From Spirosoma oryzae (GTDB lineage Bacteria; Bacteroidota; Bacteroidia; Cytophagales; Spirosomataceae): a DNA stretch of 64,000 nucleotides. A model generated the notes under the pieces. That model was not told the origin of the DNA, made no database searches, and saw only the letters and a list, made by a program, of their open reading frames with translations. The position numbers and the translations under genes are program-made. Below, piece by piece: positions 34,813-43,460 of the stretch. The DNA is taken from NCBI RefSeq assembly GCF_003002825.1, contig NZ_PVTE01000018.1:1-64000 (forward strand), given 5' to 3'. How positions within the stretch are numbered: position 1 is the stretch's first letter; every line of letters begins with the position of its first letter.

Positions 34813-36114
34813 ATGAAACGACTATTTATTTCCATACTCTGCCTGGCGTCGCTTACGAGCGTAGCCCAGAACCCTGCACCGGCGAAACAGCAGGACCACG
34901 TCATTGCCCTGATGGGTGGAACGGCCCACCTGGGTAACGGACAGGTAATTCAGAACGCCATCGTCCTGTTCGACAAGGGCGTTATCACCAATGTGGTCGA
35001 CGGAACGCTGGTGAAACTCAATCTGGCCAATGGTACTGAAGTCATCGACGTAAGCGGCAAGCACATTTATCCCGGCCTGATTTCCCCCGCATCGACGGTG
35101 GGGCTGGAAGAGATCGAGGCCGTTCGGGCCACGGTCGACAAGCAGGAAGTGGGCGTGCTGAACCCCAACGTCCGCGCGCTGATCGCCTACAATACCGACT
35201 CCGAAATCATCCCGACGATCCGTAACAACGGTGTACTGCTGACACAGGCCATGCCGCAGGGCGGGGCCATATCGGGTAGTTCGAGCGTCATGATGACCGA
35301 CGGCTGGAACTGGGAAGATGCCGTGCTGAAAAAAGACGACGGCCTATGGCTTAACTGGCCGGGCTATTACGCCAGCGATTTCGATCTGGAGAACTTCACC
35401 CGCGTCGTGAAGAAAAACGACAAACGCGACGAAGCCATCAGTGCACTGCGCGCGACCTTCGGCGACGCGAAAGCCTACGCGGCCGTATCGAACCCGTCGC
35501 CGATGAACCTCCGGCTGGAAGCAATGAAGGGCTTGTTTACGGGGATGCAGAACCTGTACGTCCGGGCTGATTACGCCAAAGACATTGTTGAGGCTGTTCA
35601 ATGGGCTAAAGCGATGGGCGTGGCGAAGGTCGTGATTGTCGGGGGCGAAGAAAGTCACCGCGTGGCCAGTTTCCTGAAAGAAAACAACGTGCCGGTTATT
35701 CTGGGGGCACTGCACCGCCTGCCCAACCGGGAAGACGAAGCCGTCGACCTGCCGTACCGCCTGCCGGGTATCCTGCAAAAAGCGGGTGTGCTGGTCGGAC
35801 TGAGCTATGCCGACGAGTGGTGGCGGACCCGTAACCTGGCGTTTCAGGCGGGTACGGCGGCCGGATTCGGCGTTGCCGATCACGAAGAAGCGTTGAAGAT
35901 GATTACGGCCAACAACGCGAAAATCCTGGGTATCGACGGTCTGGTTGGTACGCTGGAAAAAGGCAAACACGCAACCCTGTTCGTTTCGTCGGGCGATGCG
36001 CTTGACATGCGCACCAATGTGGTCGAGCACGTATTCATGCAGGGGCGCAAAGTCAATCTCGACGACCGGCACAAGCGCCTGTATAGAATGTACAAGGAGA
36101 AGTACACGAAGTAA
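34813..36114 (+). CDS. Amidohydrolase-family protein lacking the HxH motif, exported
   Basis: 433 residues from the ATG at 34813 (MKRLFISILCLASLTSVAQ), a signal peptide. A longer frame would simply translate the upstream repeat, so it was rejected. The fold matches the amidohydrolase family (KHIYPGLISPASTVGLEEI, VVIVGGEESHRVASFLKENNVPVILG, GVADHEEALKMITANNAKILGID, VGTLEKGKHATLFV). The metal-binding HxH expected after YPGLI is absent (ASTVGL). It resembles the N-terminal half of the preceding protein, so the pair may work as a complex with one active subunit. A strong terminator follows. Confidence 0.87.
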   Translation: MKRLFISILCLASLTSVAQNPAPAKQQDHVIALMGGTAHLGNGQVIQNAIVLFDKGVITNVVDGTLVKLNLANGTEVIDVSGKHIYPGLISPASTVGLEEIEAVRATVDKQEVGVLNPNVRALIAYNTDSEIIPTIRNNGVLLTQAMPQGGAISGSSSVMMTDGWNWEDAVLKKDDGLWLNWPGYYASDFDLENFTRVVKKNDKRDEAISALRATFGDAKAYAAVSNPSPMNLRLEAMKGLFTGMQNLYVRADYAKDIVEAVQWAKAMGVAKVVIVGGEESHRVASFLKENNVPVILGALHRLPNREDEAVDLPYRLPGILQKAGVLVGLSYADEWWRTRNLAFQAGTAAGFGVADHEEALKMITANNAKILGIDGLVGTLEKGKHATLFVSSGDALDMRTNVVEHVFMQGRKVNLDDRHKRLYRMYKEKYTK

Positions 36115-36121
36115 CGCGAAG

Positions 36122-36158
36122 AAAGCCGGGCTGCACAACTGCTGCCCGGCTTTTTCGT
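36122..36158 (+). terminator. Intrinsic terminator after the amidohydrolase pair
   Basis: AAAGCCGGGC (36122-36131) pairs perfectly with GCCCGGCTTT (36144-36153), followed by TTCGTTTTT. Confidence 0.85.
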
Positions 36159-36210
36159 TTTTGGCGTAGCGCCCGTTGACAGCGAATACCCGTAAAAACT
36201 GACAAATACG

Positions 36211-36636
36211 ATGGCCAAATCGGACGAACCAAGTATACTGGATAGTGGCCCGTTTTACCACGGCACGAAAGCAGCCCTGTCGGTCGGTGATTTCCTGACG
36301 GCCGGATTTCGGTCGAATTACAGACCGGAAATCATCATGAACCACATTTATTTCACCGCGCTGGTCGATGGGGCAGGGCTTGCCGCTGCGCTGGCTAATG
36401 GTGACGGTGACGAGCGCGTATACATCGTTGAACCGACGGGCCCCTTCGAAAATGATCCGAACGTTACCGACAAGAAGTTTCCGGGTAATCCTACACGGTC
36501 CTACCGCAGTCAGGCACCGGTGAAAATCATCGGTGAAGTAACAGACTGGACACGGCTGACACCGGAACAGCGTCAGCAATGGCGCGACCGACTAGCCGCG
36601 ATCAACGCAGACCCGGAAGCAAAGATTATTAATTGA
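36211..36636 (+). CDS. arr: NAD+-dependent rifamycin ADP-ribosyltransferase (Arr-like)
   Basis: 141 residues. Clear match to Arr enzymes: GPFYHGTKAALSVGDFL, HIYFTALVDGAG, RVYIVEPTGPFENDPNVTDKKFPGNPTRSYRS. The enzyme transfers ADP-ribose from NAD+ to rifamycins and inactivates them; in environmental bacteria Arr proteins may have other substrates. The key His/Tyr/Asp positions (HGTK, YI.EPTGPFE(N/D)DP) are present. It lies between a terminator and a family C repeat, alone on the plus strand. Confidence 0.93.
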   Translation: MAKSDEPSILDSGPFYHGTKAALSVGDFLTAGFRSNYRPEIIMNHIYFTALVDGAGLAAALANGDGDERVYIVEPTGPFENDPNVTDKKFPGNPTRSYRSQAPVKIIGEVTDWTRLTPEQRQQWRDRLAAINADPEAKIIN

Positions 36637-36640
36637 CAGC

Positions 36641-36778
36641 GGTAGAGACCGCACCGACGGCCACGCGGTGGTCGTTACCGTAGCGCGGACCGGCGATCCT
36701 TCGCGTCTCCCCGCTGAATTCCATATAGGCTGTCGAGGGCTGGCGCGTGCTGAGACGCAAAGGGTTGCGTCGCTACTC
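36641..36778. repeat. Family C inverted repeat (copy C1)
   Basis: Starts GGTAGAGACCGC and ends with GAGACGCAAAGGGTTGCGTC/GCTACTC. An internal GATCCTTCGCGTCTCC matches the copy at 59381-59507. It fills the gap after arr, next to the end of the minus-strand gene at 36786. Confidence 0.65.
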
Positions 36779-36785
36779 AAATCGA

Positions 36786-38576
36786 TCAAAGACTAATGTC
36801 AAATTCGGATTGAATGACTAGCTGGGAAGGACGTCCACTGATCAGTTGATAGGAGGCAATCCATTTCTGGGAAACGATCAATTGCACAATCTTTGAGGCT
36901 ATTTTAGGCAAGGTACCCGCCCAGGTGCCAACGAACGGCAGAAATTGAATCCCAACGGAGGGGCTGACCAGCCAGTGCGGTTTTCCATTTTGCAGAAATA
37001 GCCCACTCTCCAGGTAGGAATGAAGGCCGACATACGTGTTTCGAGTGAGCCACAGATCACCCGTCAGATTGACTCCGCCCTTGATTTGATAGAAAGGCTG
37101 AGGTCGTTCGGTAGTCTCCGGTATCAGCGTGTATAACGGTTGCCCATAGGCGAAGGCCGCCGTCAAACCCCGCCAGGTGTCGAAGGTTCCGCGTTTACGG
37201 GCTCTATCGTGGTAATTGTAGTGCTTCGAACCGATAATGATTCGTGTGTCGAACACGCCGTAGGGCAAAAAATCGTCGGTATTGTTGATGTCGCGCACTT
37301 GACCAAAGCCCACGATCAGGCTATTGGCCACCCGGCTGCGGGCGTAGTTACGGTAGTAAGGAATACGGTTCAGCTGGATTAGTTCTTTCTTCCGGATATC
37401 GGTGGGGAAATAGCGGGCAATGTCGCTATCCAGCGGAAGGGGAACCAATGACAGAGCGCCAAAATGGGTGATATAAAAGGTTTCCCGCTGATCGGCCTGA
37501 TGCCGCTTAGGGCTGTCTGGTATGGTTTGTAAAAAGGTGGCGCTTCCAGTTCGGGTAGCGTCAAAGTAAGCGTCCATTACTTCGAAAAGTGACTGGCTGA
37601 CCACCTCAATGGCTCGCTGGTATTTAACCGTTACCGGTACTTTCGTGAGCAGAGCGAACGAGCGGGCCGTCTGCCATTTGTTTTCAGGAATGTTAAGAAA
37701 CCCATCGCCGTTGGTCTTCCAGGTCGTCCCCTGCAAATTGACAACCTGTAAGCCAATCCGGTTGTAGAAGTCGTGTAGCGCCTTGTTATTGGTGATACCA
37801 CCTGCCAGCGAGCGTTTGACAACCATATGGCCGGCGGCACACATATCCTCCACGAAATGGTCCGCAAAAGCATTATAAAGCACCGCGTAAAACAGATAAA
37901 GCCGGGCTTTATCCGCCTGCTGCTGGTGGGCGAACTGACCAGCCTGTTGAGCCAGCTGAATGGCCACTGCATGCAGCGTTACGTACATGCGAATGGAATT
38001 TTGCTTCTTCAGCGCACTGAATACGCGTTCCGTATTTTCCGGGTTTAGCAGATCAACAATGTCCTGTCGGTCAACGGTTTGCAGGTGCCAGGTCAGGGAT
38101 TTGCCGTATGCGTAGAAATGGTTAAAGTTAGTCAGTGCCAGTAGGCCATACTGAAAATCGGTATTGAGTAGCTGTTTATCGGGTGCACCGGATAAAAACT
38201 GCTGGCCGTACTGGATTTGAAGCTGAACGATTCGGTTCAGTACCGAATTGTTGTAGCTTAACTGTTCGCTCATTTCCAGCGGATTACTCTCGTGATCGCC
38301 TGACAGCCCATTCAAGTCCCCGTAACTGATGGTATTGGGGGAAACCGACAGCTCCTCGAAAAGCCATTCCTGATGTTGGGCGTCATAACGTAAGTGAAGC
38401 TGGGTAGCCAGAAACTGAGCAGCCGTTAGTGAGTCGACAAAATAGCCTTTACCCATCATTCGGTTTACTACCTCGCTCATGGCGGCATTACCGATTGCCT
38501 TATGCTCATTGTAGTTGTAGGTCCAGCCCAGACGGCTTGTCAGTAACAGGGCCATAAGTAAACCTAATCGTGTCAT
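36786..38576 (-). CDS. Exported S1/P1-nuclease or zinc phospholipase C-like protein
   Basis: About 596 residues; start at the Met of MTRLGLLMALLLTSRLGWTY (38576), which opens a signal peptide. The mature N-terminus carries YNEHKAIGNAAM, and residues ~220 onward include ADHFVEDMCAAGHMV. The HxxxDx5H spacing is exactly that of the S1/P1 nuclease and zinc phospholipase C fold (HFxxDxxxxxH). The last ~200 residues are beta-rich, with WRGLTAAFAYGQPLYTLIP and VNLTGDLWLTRNTYVGLHSYLES, resembling an outer-membrane barrel. An enzyme domain attached to a surface barrel is an inference. Substrate unknown. Confidence 0.65.
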   Translation of the reverse strand: MTRLGLLMALLLTSRLGWTYNYNEHKAIGNAAMSEVVNRMMGKGYFVDSLTAAQFLATQLHLRYDAQHQEWLFEELSVSPNTISYGDLNGLSGDHESNPLEMSEQLSYNNSVLNRIVQLQIQYGQQFLSGAPDKQLLNTDFQYGLLALTNFNHFYAYGKSLTWHLQTVDRQDIVDLLNPENTERVFSALKKQNSIRMYVTLHAVAIQLAQQAGQFAHQQQADKARLYLFYAVLYNAFADHFVEDMCAAGHMVVKRSLAGGITNNKALHDFYNRIGLQVVNLQGTTWKTNGDGFLNIPENKWQTARSFALLTKVPVTVKYQRAIEVVSQSLFEVMDAYFDATRTGSATFLQTIPDSPKRHQADQRETFYITHFGALSLVPLPLDSDIARYFPTDIRKKELIQLNRIPYYRNYARSRVANSLIVGFGQVRDINNTDDFLPYGVFDTRIIIGSKHYNYHDRARKRGTFDTWRGLTAAFAYGQPLYTLIPETTERPQPFYQIKGGVNLTGDLWLTRNTYVGLHSYLESGLFLQNGKPHWLVSPSVGIQFLPFVGTWAGTLPKIASKIVQLIVSQKWIASYQLISGRPSQLVIQSEFDISL

Positions 38577-38920
38577 TAGCATCGTCAATATAAGCCACCG
38601 AAGGGGGGCGATGTGAATAAATCAATGCAATTGCTACCTACTGTCTGTTCGGATCGAATTGCTCAGTACACATATCCATCAACTGGTATGAGTTATTCGC
38701 TGTAGATTTTATAGCGCTTGTTAGCGCTATTTTTGTATACGTTGCGCGGGCAAAAGTATACGATTGGCGAGCGGTGAATGTCGATTTTAGACGAAAGTGC
38801 CTATTTATTAGACCAAAACGACCGATACGACGCTGTCTCGATGAAAAGTTGGGCTTCGTCTACTGTTAAAATGGCAGAGACGGCGAAAATTTATCGTTGG
38901 ATGCCTGTTTCTACTAGTGA
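38577..38920. other. Divergent intergenic region, 344 bp
   Basis: No gene seen. It contains a short hairpin TAGCGC-ttgtta-GCGCTA followed by TTTTTG near 38712-38733, and AT-rich likely promoter sequence on both sides. Confidence 0.5.
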
Positions 38921-39991
38921 ATGACTTACGCGAACATGCCAGACCTTCCGACGGAAAATAAACTGCTGCTGTATTCATTCAGTGGTAAATTCAGGTGGCA
39001 TCGACGGGCCCTGCTGCTGCTAATACTTTTATCGGCTTTATTTTTCTTATTAAGTCTTCCGGCAGAAGGGTACACGACACGTGCTATAGTGTGGCAGAGA
39101 ATAGGTTTTTTTCTGCTAATTACTGGACCGATCGGGATTAATCTGTACGTCCTGATTCCCCGATTTTTATTTAAAAATAAGTATGGTTGGTACCTCACGG
39201 GGCTGATCGGAGGATACGGATTCTTTTTTGGCATTCATCTTTTTTGCCGGTGGGTTAGCAGTTCATCGTTTAGCTTATATCGCTTACCAGGCCTGTCGAT
39301 TGGCGTAGTATACGAATTTTTATTCTACACAATTATTCTAAGCATGCTTAGCGCGACTACGGCAGCCTGGCAATTGTTCCAGCGCTGGCTGCGAGATGGT
39401 TATCGACTAGCGCAACTTGAAAATAGTCTGGTGCGAACAGAACTAGCCTTGCTGAAAACGAATATCAGTCCCCATTTTCTGTTTAATATGCTCAACAATG
39501 CCGAGGTGCTAACGCAGACTGATCCGCTAATGGCCAGGCAGTTACTGAGTAAACTTGCTGATTTTTTACGCTACCAGCTCTATGATAGCAGCCGGGAGAA
39601 GGTACTGCTGAGTGCGGATATCCTTTTTCTCGATCAGTATCTTGCCCTGGAGAAAATTCGACGGGATCAATTCGATTACACCATAGAGCAGCAGGGAACA
39701 GATCGACCGGTTGAAGTGGCCCCCTTGTTATTTATTCCCTTCGTCGAAAATGCGGTCAAGCATAACCTGGTTTCCTGGGGAGCCTACGTTCACCTAAGTT
39801 TTACACTGACGGCGAACGAGCTACTGTTTACCTGCCGTAACTCGGTCGATAGAACCCAAACTGCCTTCTCTGGAGGATTGGGTTTAGAAACTGTTTACCG
39901 TCGCCTGGACTTGCTGTATCCCAACCGGCATCAACTGGTGGTTGAAGACCAACCGGATAGTTATACTGTTAAATTGACCATTAGCTTATGA
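38921..39991 (+). CDS. LytS/YehU-type sensor histidine kinase
   Basis: 356 residues with four membrane helices in the first ~160 residues and a His_kinase (PF06580-type) domain: LLKTNISPHFLFNMLNN (phospho-His 185) and LLFIPFVENAVKHNL, the N-box of the ATPase domain. An alternative start is the Met at codon 7 (38939). Its stop overlaps the following LytTR gene by ATGA, making an obvious two-component pair. No periplasmic sensor domain; the membrane region is the probable sensor. Confidence 0.93.
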   Translation: MTYANMPDLPTENKLLLYSFSGKFRWHRRALLLLILLSALFFLLSLPAEGYTTRAIVWQRIGFFLLITGPIGINLYVLIPRFLFKNKYGWYLTGLIGGYGFFFGIHLFCRWVSSSSFSLYRLPGLSIGVVYEFLFYTIILSMLSATTAAWQLFQRWLRDGYRLAQLENSLVRTELALLKTNISPHFLFNMLNNAEVLTQTDPLMARQLLSKLADFLRYQLYDSSREKVLLSADILFLDQYLALEKIRRDQFDYTIEQQGTDRPVEVAPLLFIPFVENAVKHNLVSWGAYVHLSFTLTANELLFTCRNSVDRTQTAFSGGLGLETVYRRLDLLYPNRHQLVVEDQPDSYTVKLTISL

Positions 39992-40701
39992 AATGCATCA
40001 TAATCGATGACGAACCTTTGGCTAGAAAAGGGGTGATGCTACTGCTGGAATTACACGCGGAATTGCAGGTAGTCGGCAATTTTAACCAGGCGACCACAGC
40101 GCTGGATTATATAAGGCTCAACCCTGTAGATTTGATTTTTCTGGACATTCATATGCCGGGACTTAACGGTTTAGAATTCGCTCGCCAGCTGGGAAAAAAT
40201 ACGATGATTATTTTCATTACAGCCCATGCCGAATATGCCCTGGACAGCTACGAAGTCGAAGCGATCGACTATTTGGTTAAGCCGATTCAGCCGGCCCGGT
40301 TCAACCTGGCGGTTCAGAAAGCATTGGCATACGCTGACTTGTTAAAACAGGCTAGCCTGAGTACATCCCTGGAATTCACAGCTGACTTTCTGTTCGTTCG
40401 TTCAGAACGTCAGTACGTGAAAGTAGCGCTACAGGATATTTTCTACATAGAAGGGTTAAAGGACTATGTAATTCTTCACCTGGCGGAACAAAAAATTATC
40501 ACGGCCATGAACCTTAAAAAGATTCATGGTCAGTTGCCGCTGGATTTCTTTATCCGGGTAAGCAAATCGTACATCGTGAATGTCACTCACATACAGGCGT
40601 TCGATAATAATAACGTTACGATCTTGGACAAGGAAATCCCCATCGGCAGCAGCTTTCGGGACGCTTTCTTTGATCGAGTCATTCGAAAAGGTAGTCGGTA
40701 G
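39988..40701 (+). CDS. LytTR-type response regulator
   Basis: 237 residues. Receiver domain: acid pocket IIDDE, phosphoacceptor Asp 53 (IFLDIHMPGLNG), Lys in VKPIQ. C-terminal LytTR domain: LFVRSERQYVKVALQDIFYIEGLKDYVILHL and FIRVSKSYIVNVTHI. It is partner of the adjacent LytS-type kinase (4-bp overlap). It closely resembles the LytTR protein at 12780-13469 in layout, so the window holds two separate pairs. Confidence 0.93.
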   Translation: MKCIIIDDEPLARKGVMLLLELHAELQVVGNFNQATTALDYIRLNPVDLIFLDIHMPGLNGLEFARQLGKNTMIIFITAHAEYALDSYEVEAIDYLVKPIQPARFNLAVQKALAYADLLKQASLSTSLEFTADFLFVRSERQYVKVALQDIFYIEGLKDYVILHLAEQKIITAMNLKKIHGQLPLDFFIRVSKSYIVNVTHIQAFDNNNVTILDKEIPIGSSFRDAFFDRVIRKGSR

Positions 40702-41499
40702 CCGGTCTAGTTCATCCAGACGGCGTTCGGGAAGTACATCGGGTAGCGGGGTCAACTGCGTTGGATCATCAGTTAATGGTTGGCTATACGCAATCAACCC
40801 ACCGAAGAAGGGCGCGGACTTACGTGCGCTGTTTTTGAGCGTGCGAAGCCATGCACCAGGCCGCTCAACGACCCGCGTTGAGTAACCCCAACAAACTTCT
40901 GACCGGATTTGACCACAAAGGCTTTCGCTTCCTCAATCGGCCCGCTAGCCAACCTGTTGGCAAAAATATCCTTATACGAAATAGGCTCAGAGCATGGATA
41001 CCAACGCGCAGTCTAACAAATTGTTTGTCAGTGTCTAAGGTGGAAGGGTAAACCCCTTTCTGGCTTGTCTACGCGATAGTTGATCCAGGGGCTCATTAAT
41101 TCGTTTGACAGCTTGATGCCGTATGCCCTGACCAGACCGAATCGCCGATGTGCTCGTCGTGCATGGGTTGCCAATCGGATTTCCGTCGGCTAAACCACGC
41201 CAGTGTCAACCAGGGCGCAGGGGCCATAGAGTAGTGGTGAGGCCCTGACGGGGGACTGCGGTTCTGCCCGTGCGGTCATAACGCTGAAGTTCGGCGTTGA
41301 TAACGTTGGTACCACGCTCCGTTCTATCGATGCCCAAACACGTTCTGAAGGGCGGACCGGTCGCTACCTCAATACGCAGCGTTTCCGTTAAGCAACTCTA
41401 TACGGTAAACCATACACAGTAAAGCCCCGAAAAGCGGCTTTGCTCCGGTTTTTTTCGTGAACTTTGGCCCCGGAAACTTACCGCTGCCGCCATCAACGC
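40702..41499. other. 798-bp region without a confident gene; possible decayed coding DNA
   Basis: Long for this gene-dense window. On the minus strand several short frames have protein-like content but are broken by stops and frame changes. Examples are IEVATGPPFRTCLGIDRTER near 41390-41330, an ORF of 43 codons at 41096-41227 (MAPAPWLTLAWFSRRKS...), RAYGIKLSNELMSPWINYRV near 41150-41070, and ISYKDIFANRLASGPIEEAK near 40980-40925. This may be a frameshifted relic or chance. A small hairpin AAAGCC...GGCTTT at about 41422-41442 precedes corA. Confidence 0.35.
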
Positions 41500-42450
41500 A
41501 TGATTCGTATTTTTCAGGAGGATGAGACCTTCGTCCGCAAAATCCGCGACATCGATTCTTTTTCTGATACCGAACGCACACTCTGGGTTGACCTACAGAA
41601 CCCTACAGCCGCCGAAATCAAGAGCGTCGAGGAAAAATTTGACGTCGACTTTCTAAGTCAGCAGGAGCAACTGGAGATCGAAAGCAGTTCCCGTTACATC
41701 GAGGAGGACGAGTTCCTGATTGCCAACTCCAACTTTCTGGTACCTGACGCGGAACAGCGCTACGTAACGGTGCCGGTCAGTTTTATCCTCAAAGACGACA
41801 CGCTCTTTACCTACCGGAACGCCGACCTGAAATCGTTCGCCGACACGGTCAAGCGCATCAAGTCGCGCCGGGCGATGTTCAAGGATGGCGCGCAGATCAT
41901 GATCTACATCTTCGAATCGCGCATCGACTACGACGCCGATCTGATCGAACTGGTGTCGGGCGAGATCAAGGCGATCAATCGCCTGCTTGATCTCGACGCT
42001 AACCTCGACCGGGAAATGCTGCTGAATATCAACGATTATCAGGAGCTAACCATGTCGATTCGGGAAAACGTGGTCGATAAACAGCGCGTGATTTCGTCGA
42101 TGATCCGGTCGGACGGCTGGTTTACGGATGACGAACAGCAGCGACTGCGCACGCTTATCAAAGACATCAACTCGCTGATCGACCATACGAACTTCATCTT
42201 CGAACGACTCGAATTTCTGCAAAACACCTACCTCGGTCTGATCGACCTGGAGCAGAACCGGGTCGTCAAGATTTTCACCGTCGTATCGCTGGTGTTTCTG
42301 CCGCCGACCCTGCTGGCAAGTATCTGGGGGATGAACTTCGCCGGGATGCCCGAGTTGAGCTGGTCATTTGGCTATCCGATTGCCATTGGTTCGATGCTGT
42401 TGTCGTCGCTGCTAACGATACTCATATTCCGGCGCAAAAAATGGTTGTAG
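41500..42450 (+). CDS. corA: CorA-family divalent metal transporter
   Basis: 316 residues from the ATG at 41500 (MIRIFQEDETFVRK). Large cytoplasmic domain, then two C-terminal membrane helices: the first ends in the GMN signature (LLASIWGMNFAGMPEL), and the second is IAIGSMLLSSLLTILIFRRKKWL with a basic tail. Forms pentameric Mg2+ (or Co2+/Ni2+) channels in the inner membrane. Gene stands alone between the possibly decayed stretch and a convergent methyltransferase. Confidence 0.94.
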   Translation: MIRIFQEDETFVRKIRDIDSFSDTERTLWVDLQNPTAAEIKSVEEKFDVDFLSQQEQLEIESSSRYIEEDEFLIANSNFLVPDAEQRYVTVPVSFILKDDTLFTYRNADLKSFADTVKRIKSRRAMFKDGAQIMIYIFESRIDYDADLIELVSGEIKAINRLLDLDANLDREMLLNINDYQELTMSIRENVVDKQRVISSMIRSDGWFTDDEQQRLRTLIKDINSLIDHTNFIFERLEFLQNTYLGLIDLEQNRVVKIFTVVSLVFLPPTLLASIWGMNFAGMPELSWSFGYPIAIGSMLLSSLLTILIFRRKKWL

Positions 42451-42675
42451 GGCTAATGGGCCGAATAACCGACGAATATTGCCTTCTATGCGTCGGCCAT
42501 GGCTGTTGATGTCGTATCGAACGCCTTCTCTTACAGCCTGGTCGGCCTGGACGACAGACAACCGCTGCTGGCGGGAGTTGGCGCGGTTACCCGGCCGGGC
42601 TCCACAAGACTGGGCGACGCACCAACCAGCCGCCGAGCGGCTGGTATTTATCGGTGGATTGGTAGCCAGTGCTGT

Positions 42676-43293
42676 TTACGACCGTTTCCGTCGGCCCACG
42701 ACAGCGTAGAGTGGATCGCCCGAGCCGCCCGGACTGCGATCAAGCACCTCGATCTGGTCGAACAGTAGACTGTGTTCATAGTAGCTACGAACCAGTTCCT
42801 GGTGCCCCTTATCGTCCATCGACTGCCAGATCATAACCGCTTTGGTCGGAAACAACCGGTTGGAAAAGACGGTGATAAACGGCGCGCCCGGCTTCAGCAC
42901 CCGCGCTATCTCTTGATACACCCTGACCGGGTCGGTCAGGTATTGTACGGAAACCGTCAGCATGCCGCCGTCGAAATATTCTTTTTCGAATGTCAGGCGC
43001 GGTTGCCGGTTGATGTCGTGCACGACGCGAGCGTCTAACTGCGGATTTTGGGTGAGTTCGGTTGCGTTCATGCCCAATCCGACTACCTGTCCGTAGTGTA
43101 CGTCCGTTGGCAAGTGGCTGCGCCAGCTACTCATCAGGTCCAGAATACGGCCGTCGGCGGGCAGGTACTCCCGGAACAGCTGCGTTGTAGCTGCAATGGC
43201 TTGATCGTCAATATGAACGACCAAACGGGGTTGCCTGTAAAAATCGGCATCGTCGGTTTCATCGTAACGGCGAAAGGGGTTGGGGGTAGGCAT
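42676..43293 (-). CDS. Class I SAM-dependent methyltransferase
   Basis: 205 residues. SAM-binding motif I (GRILDLMSSWRSHLP), then VVGLGMNATELTQNPQL, then LTVSVQYLTDPVRVYQEIARVLKPGAPFITVFSNRLFPTKAV, typical of a small family of Rossmann methyltransferases in bacteria. Substrate unknown. Convergent with corA. Confidence 0.88.
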   Translation of the reverse strand: MPTPNPFRRYDETDDADFYRQPRLVVHIDDQAIAATTQLFREYLPADGRILDLMSSWRSHLPTDVHYGQVVGLGMNATELTQNPQLDARVVHDINRQPRLTFEKEYFDGGMLTVSVQYLTDPVRVYQEIARVLKPGAPFITVFSNRLFPTKAVMIWQSMDDKGHQELVRSYYEHSLLFDQIEVLDRSPGGSGDPLYAVVGRRKRS

Positions 43294-43460
43294 GTTAGTG
43301 CTTGCTATCGTCCTGTTTATTGGGTAACCGAGCGTTTATAGGCGGGGTTTTCCGTTCTACAGTATTCCCCGACGACAGAAAATACATCGGGCGATTAAAC
43401 GGTTTTATTCGTTATGTATCAAAGTGATATACACGGTAACCGCCACGATTGGCTCCGACG

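Noticed and set aside
35344-36579. 411-codon minus-strand frame opposite the second amidohydrolase and arr
   Set aside because: Runs through a terminator and two clear plus-strand genes; composition is shadow-like.
42479-42768. Two overlapping plus-strand frames (76 and 89 codons) between corA and the methyltransferase
   Set aside because: Both have some protein-like words (ERLVFIGGLVASAVYDRF) but overlap the end of a convergent gene and each other; a decayed small gene is possible, not supportable.
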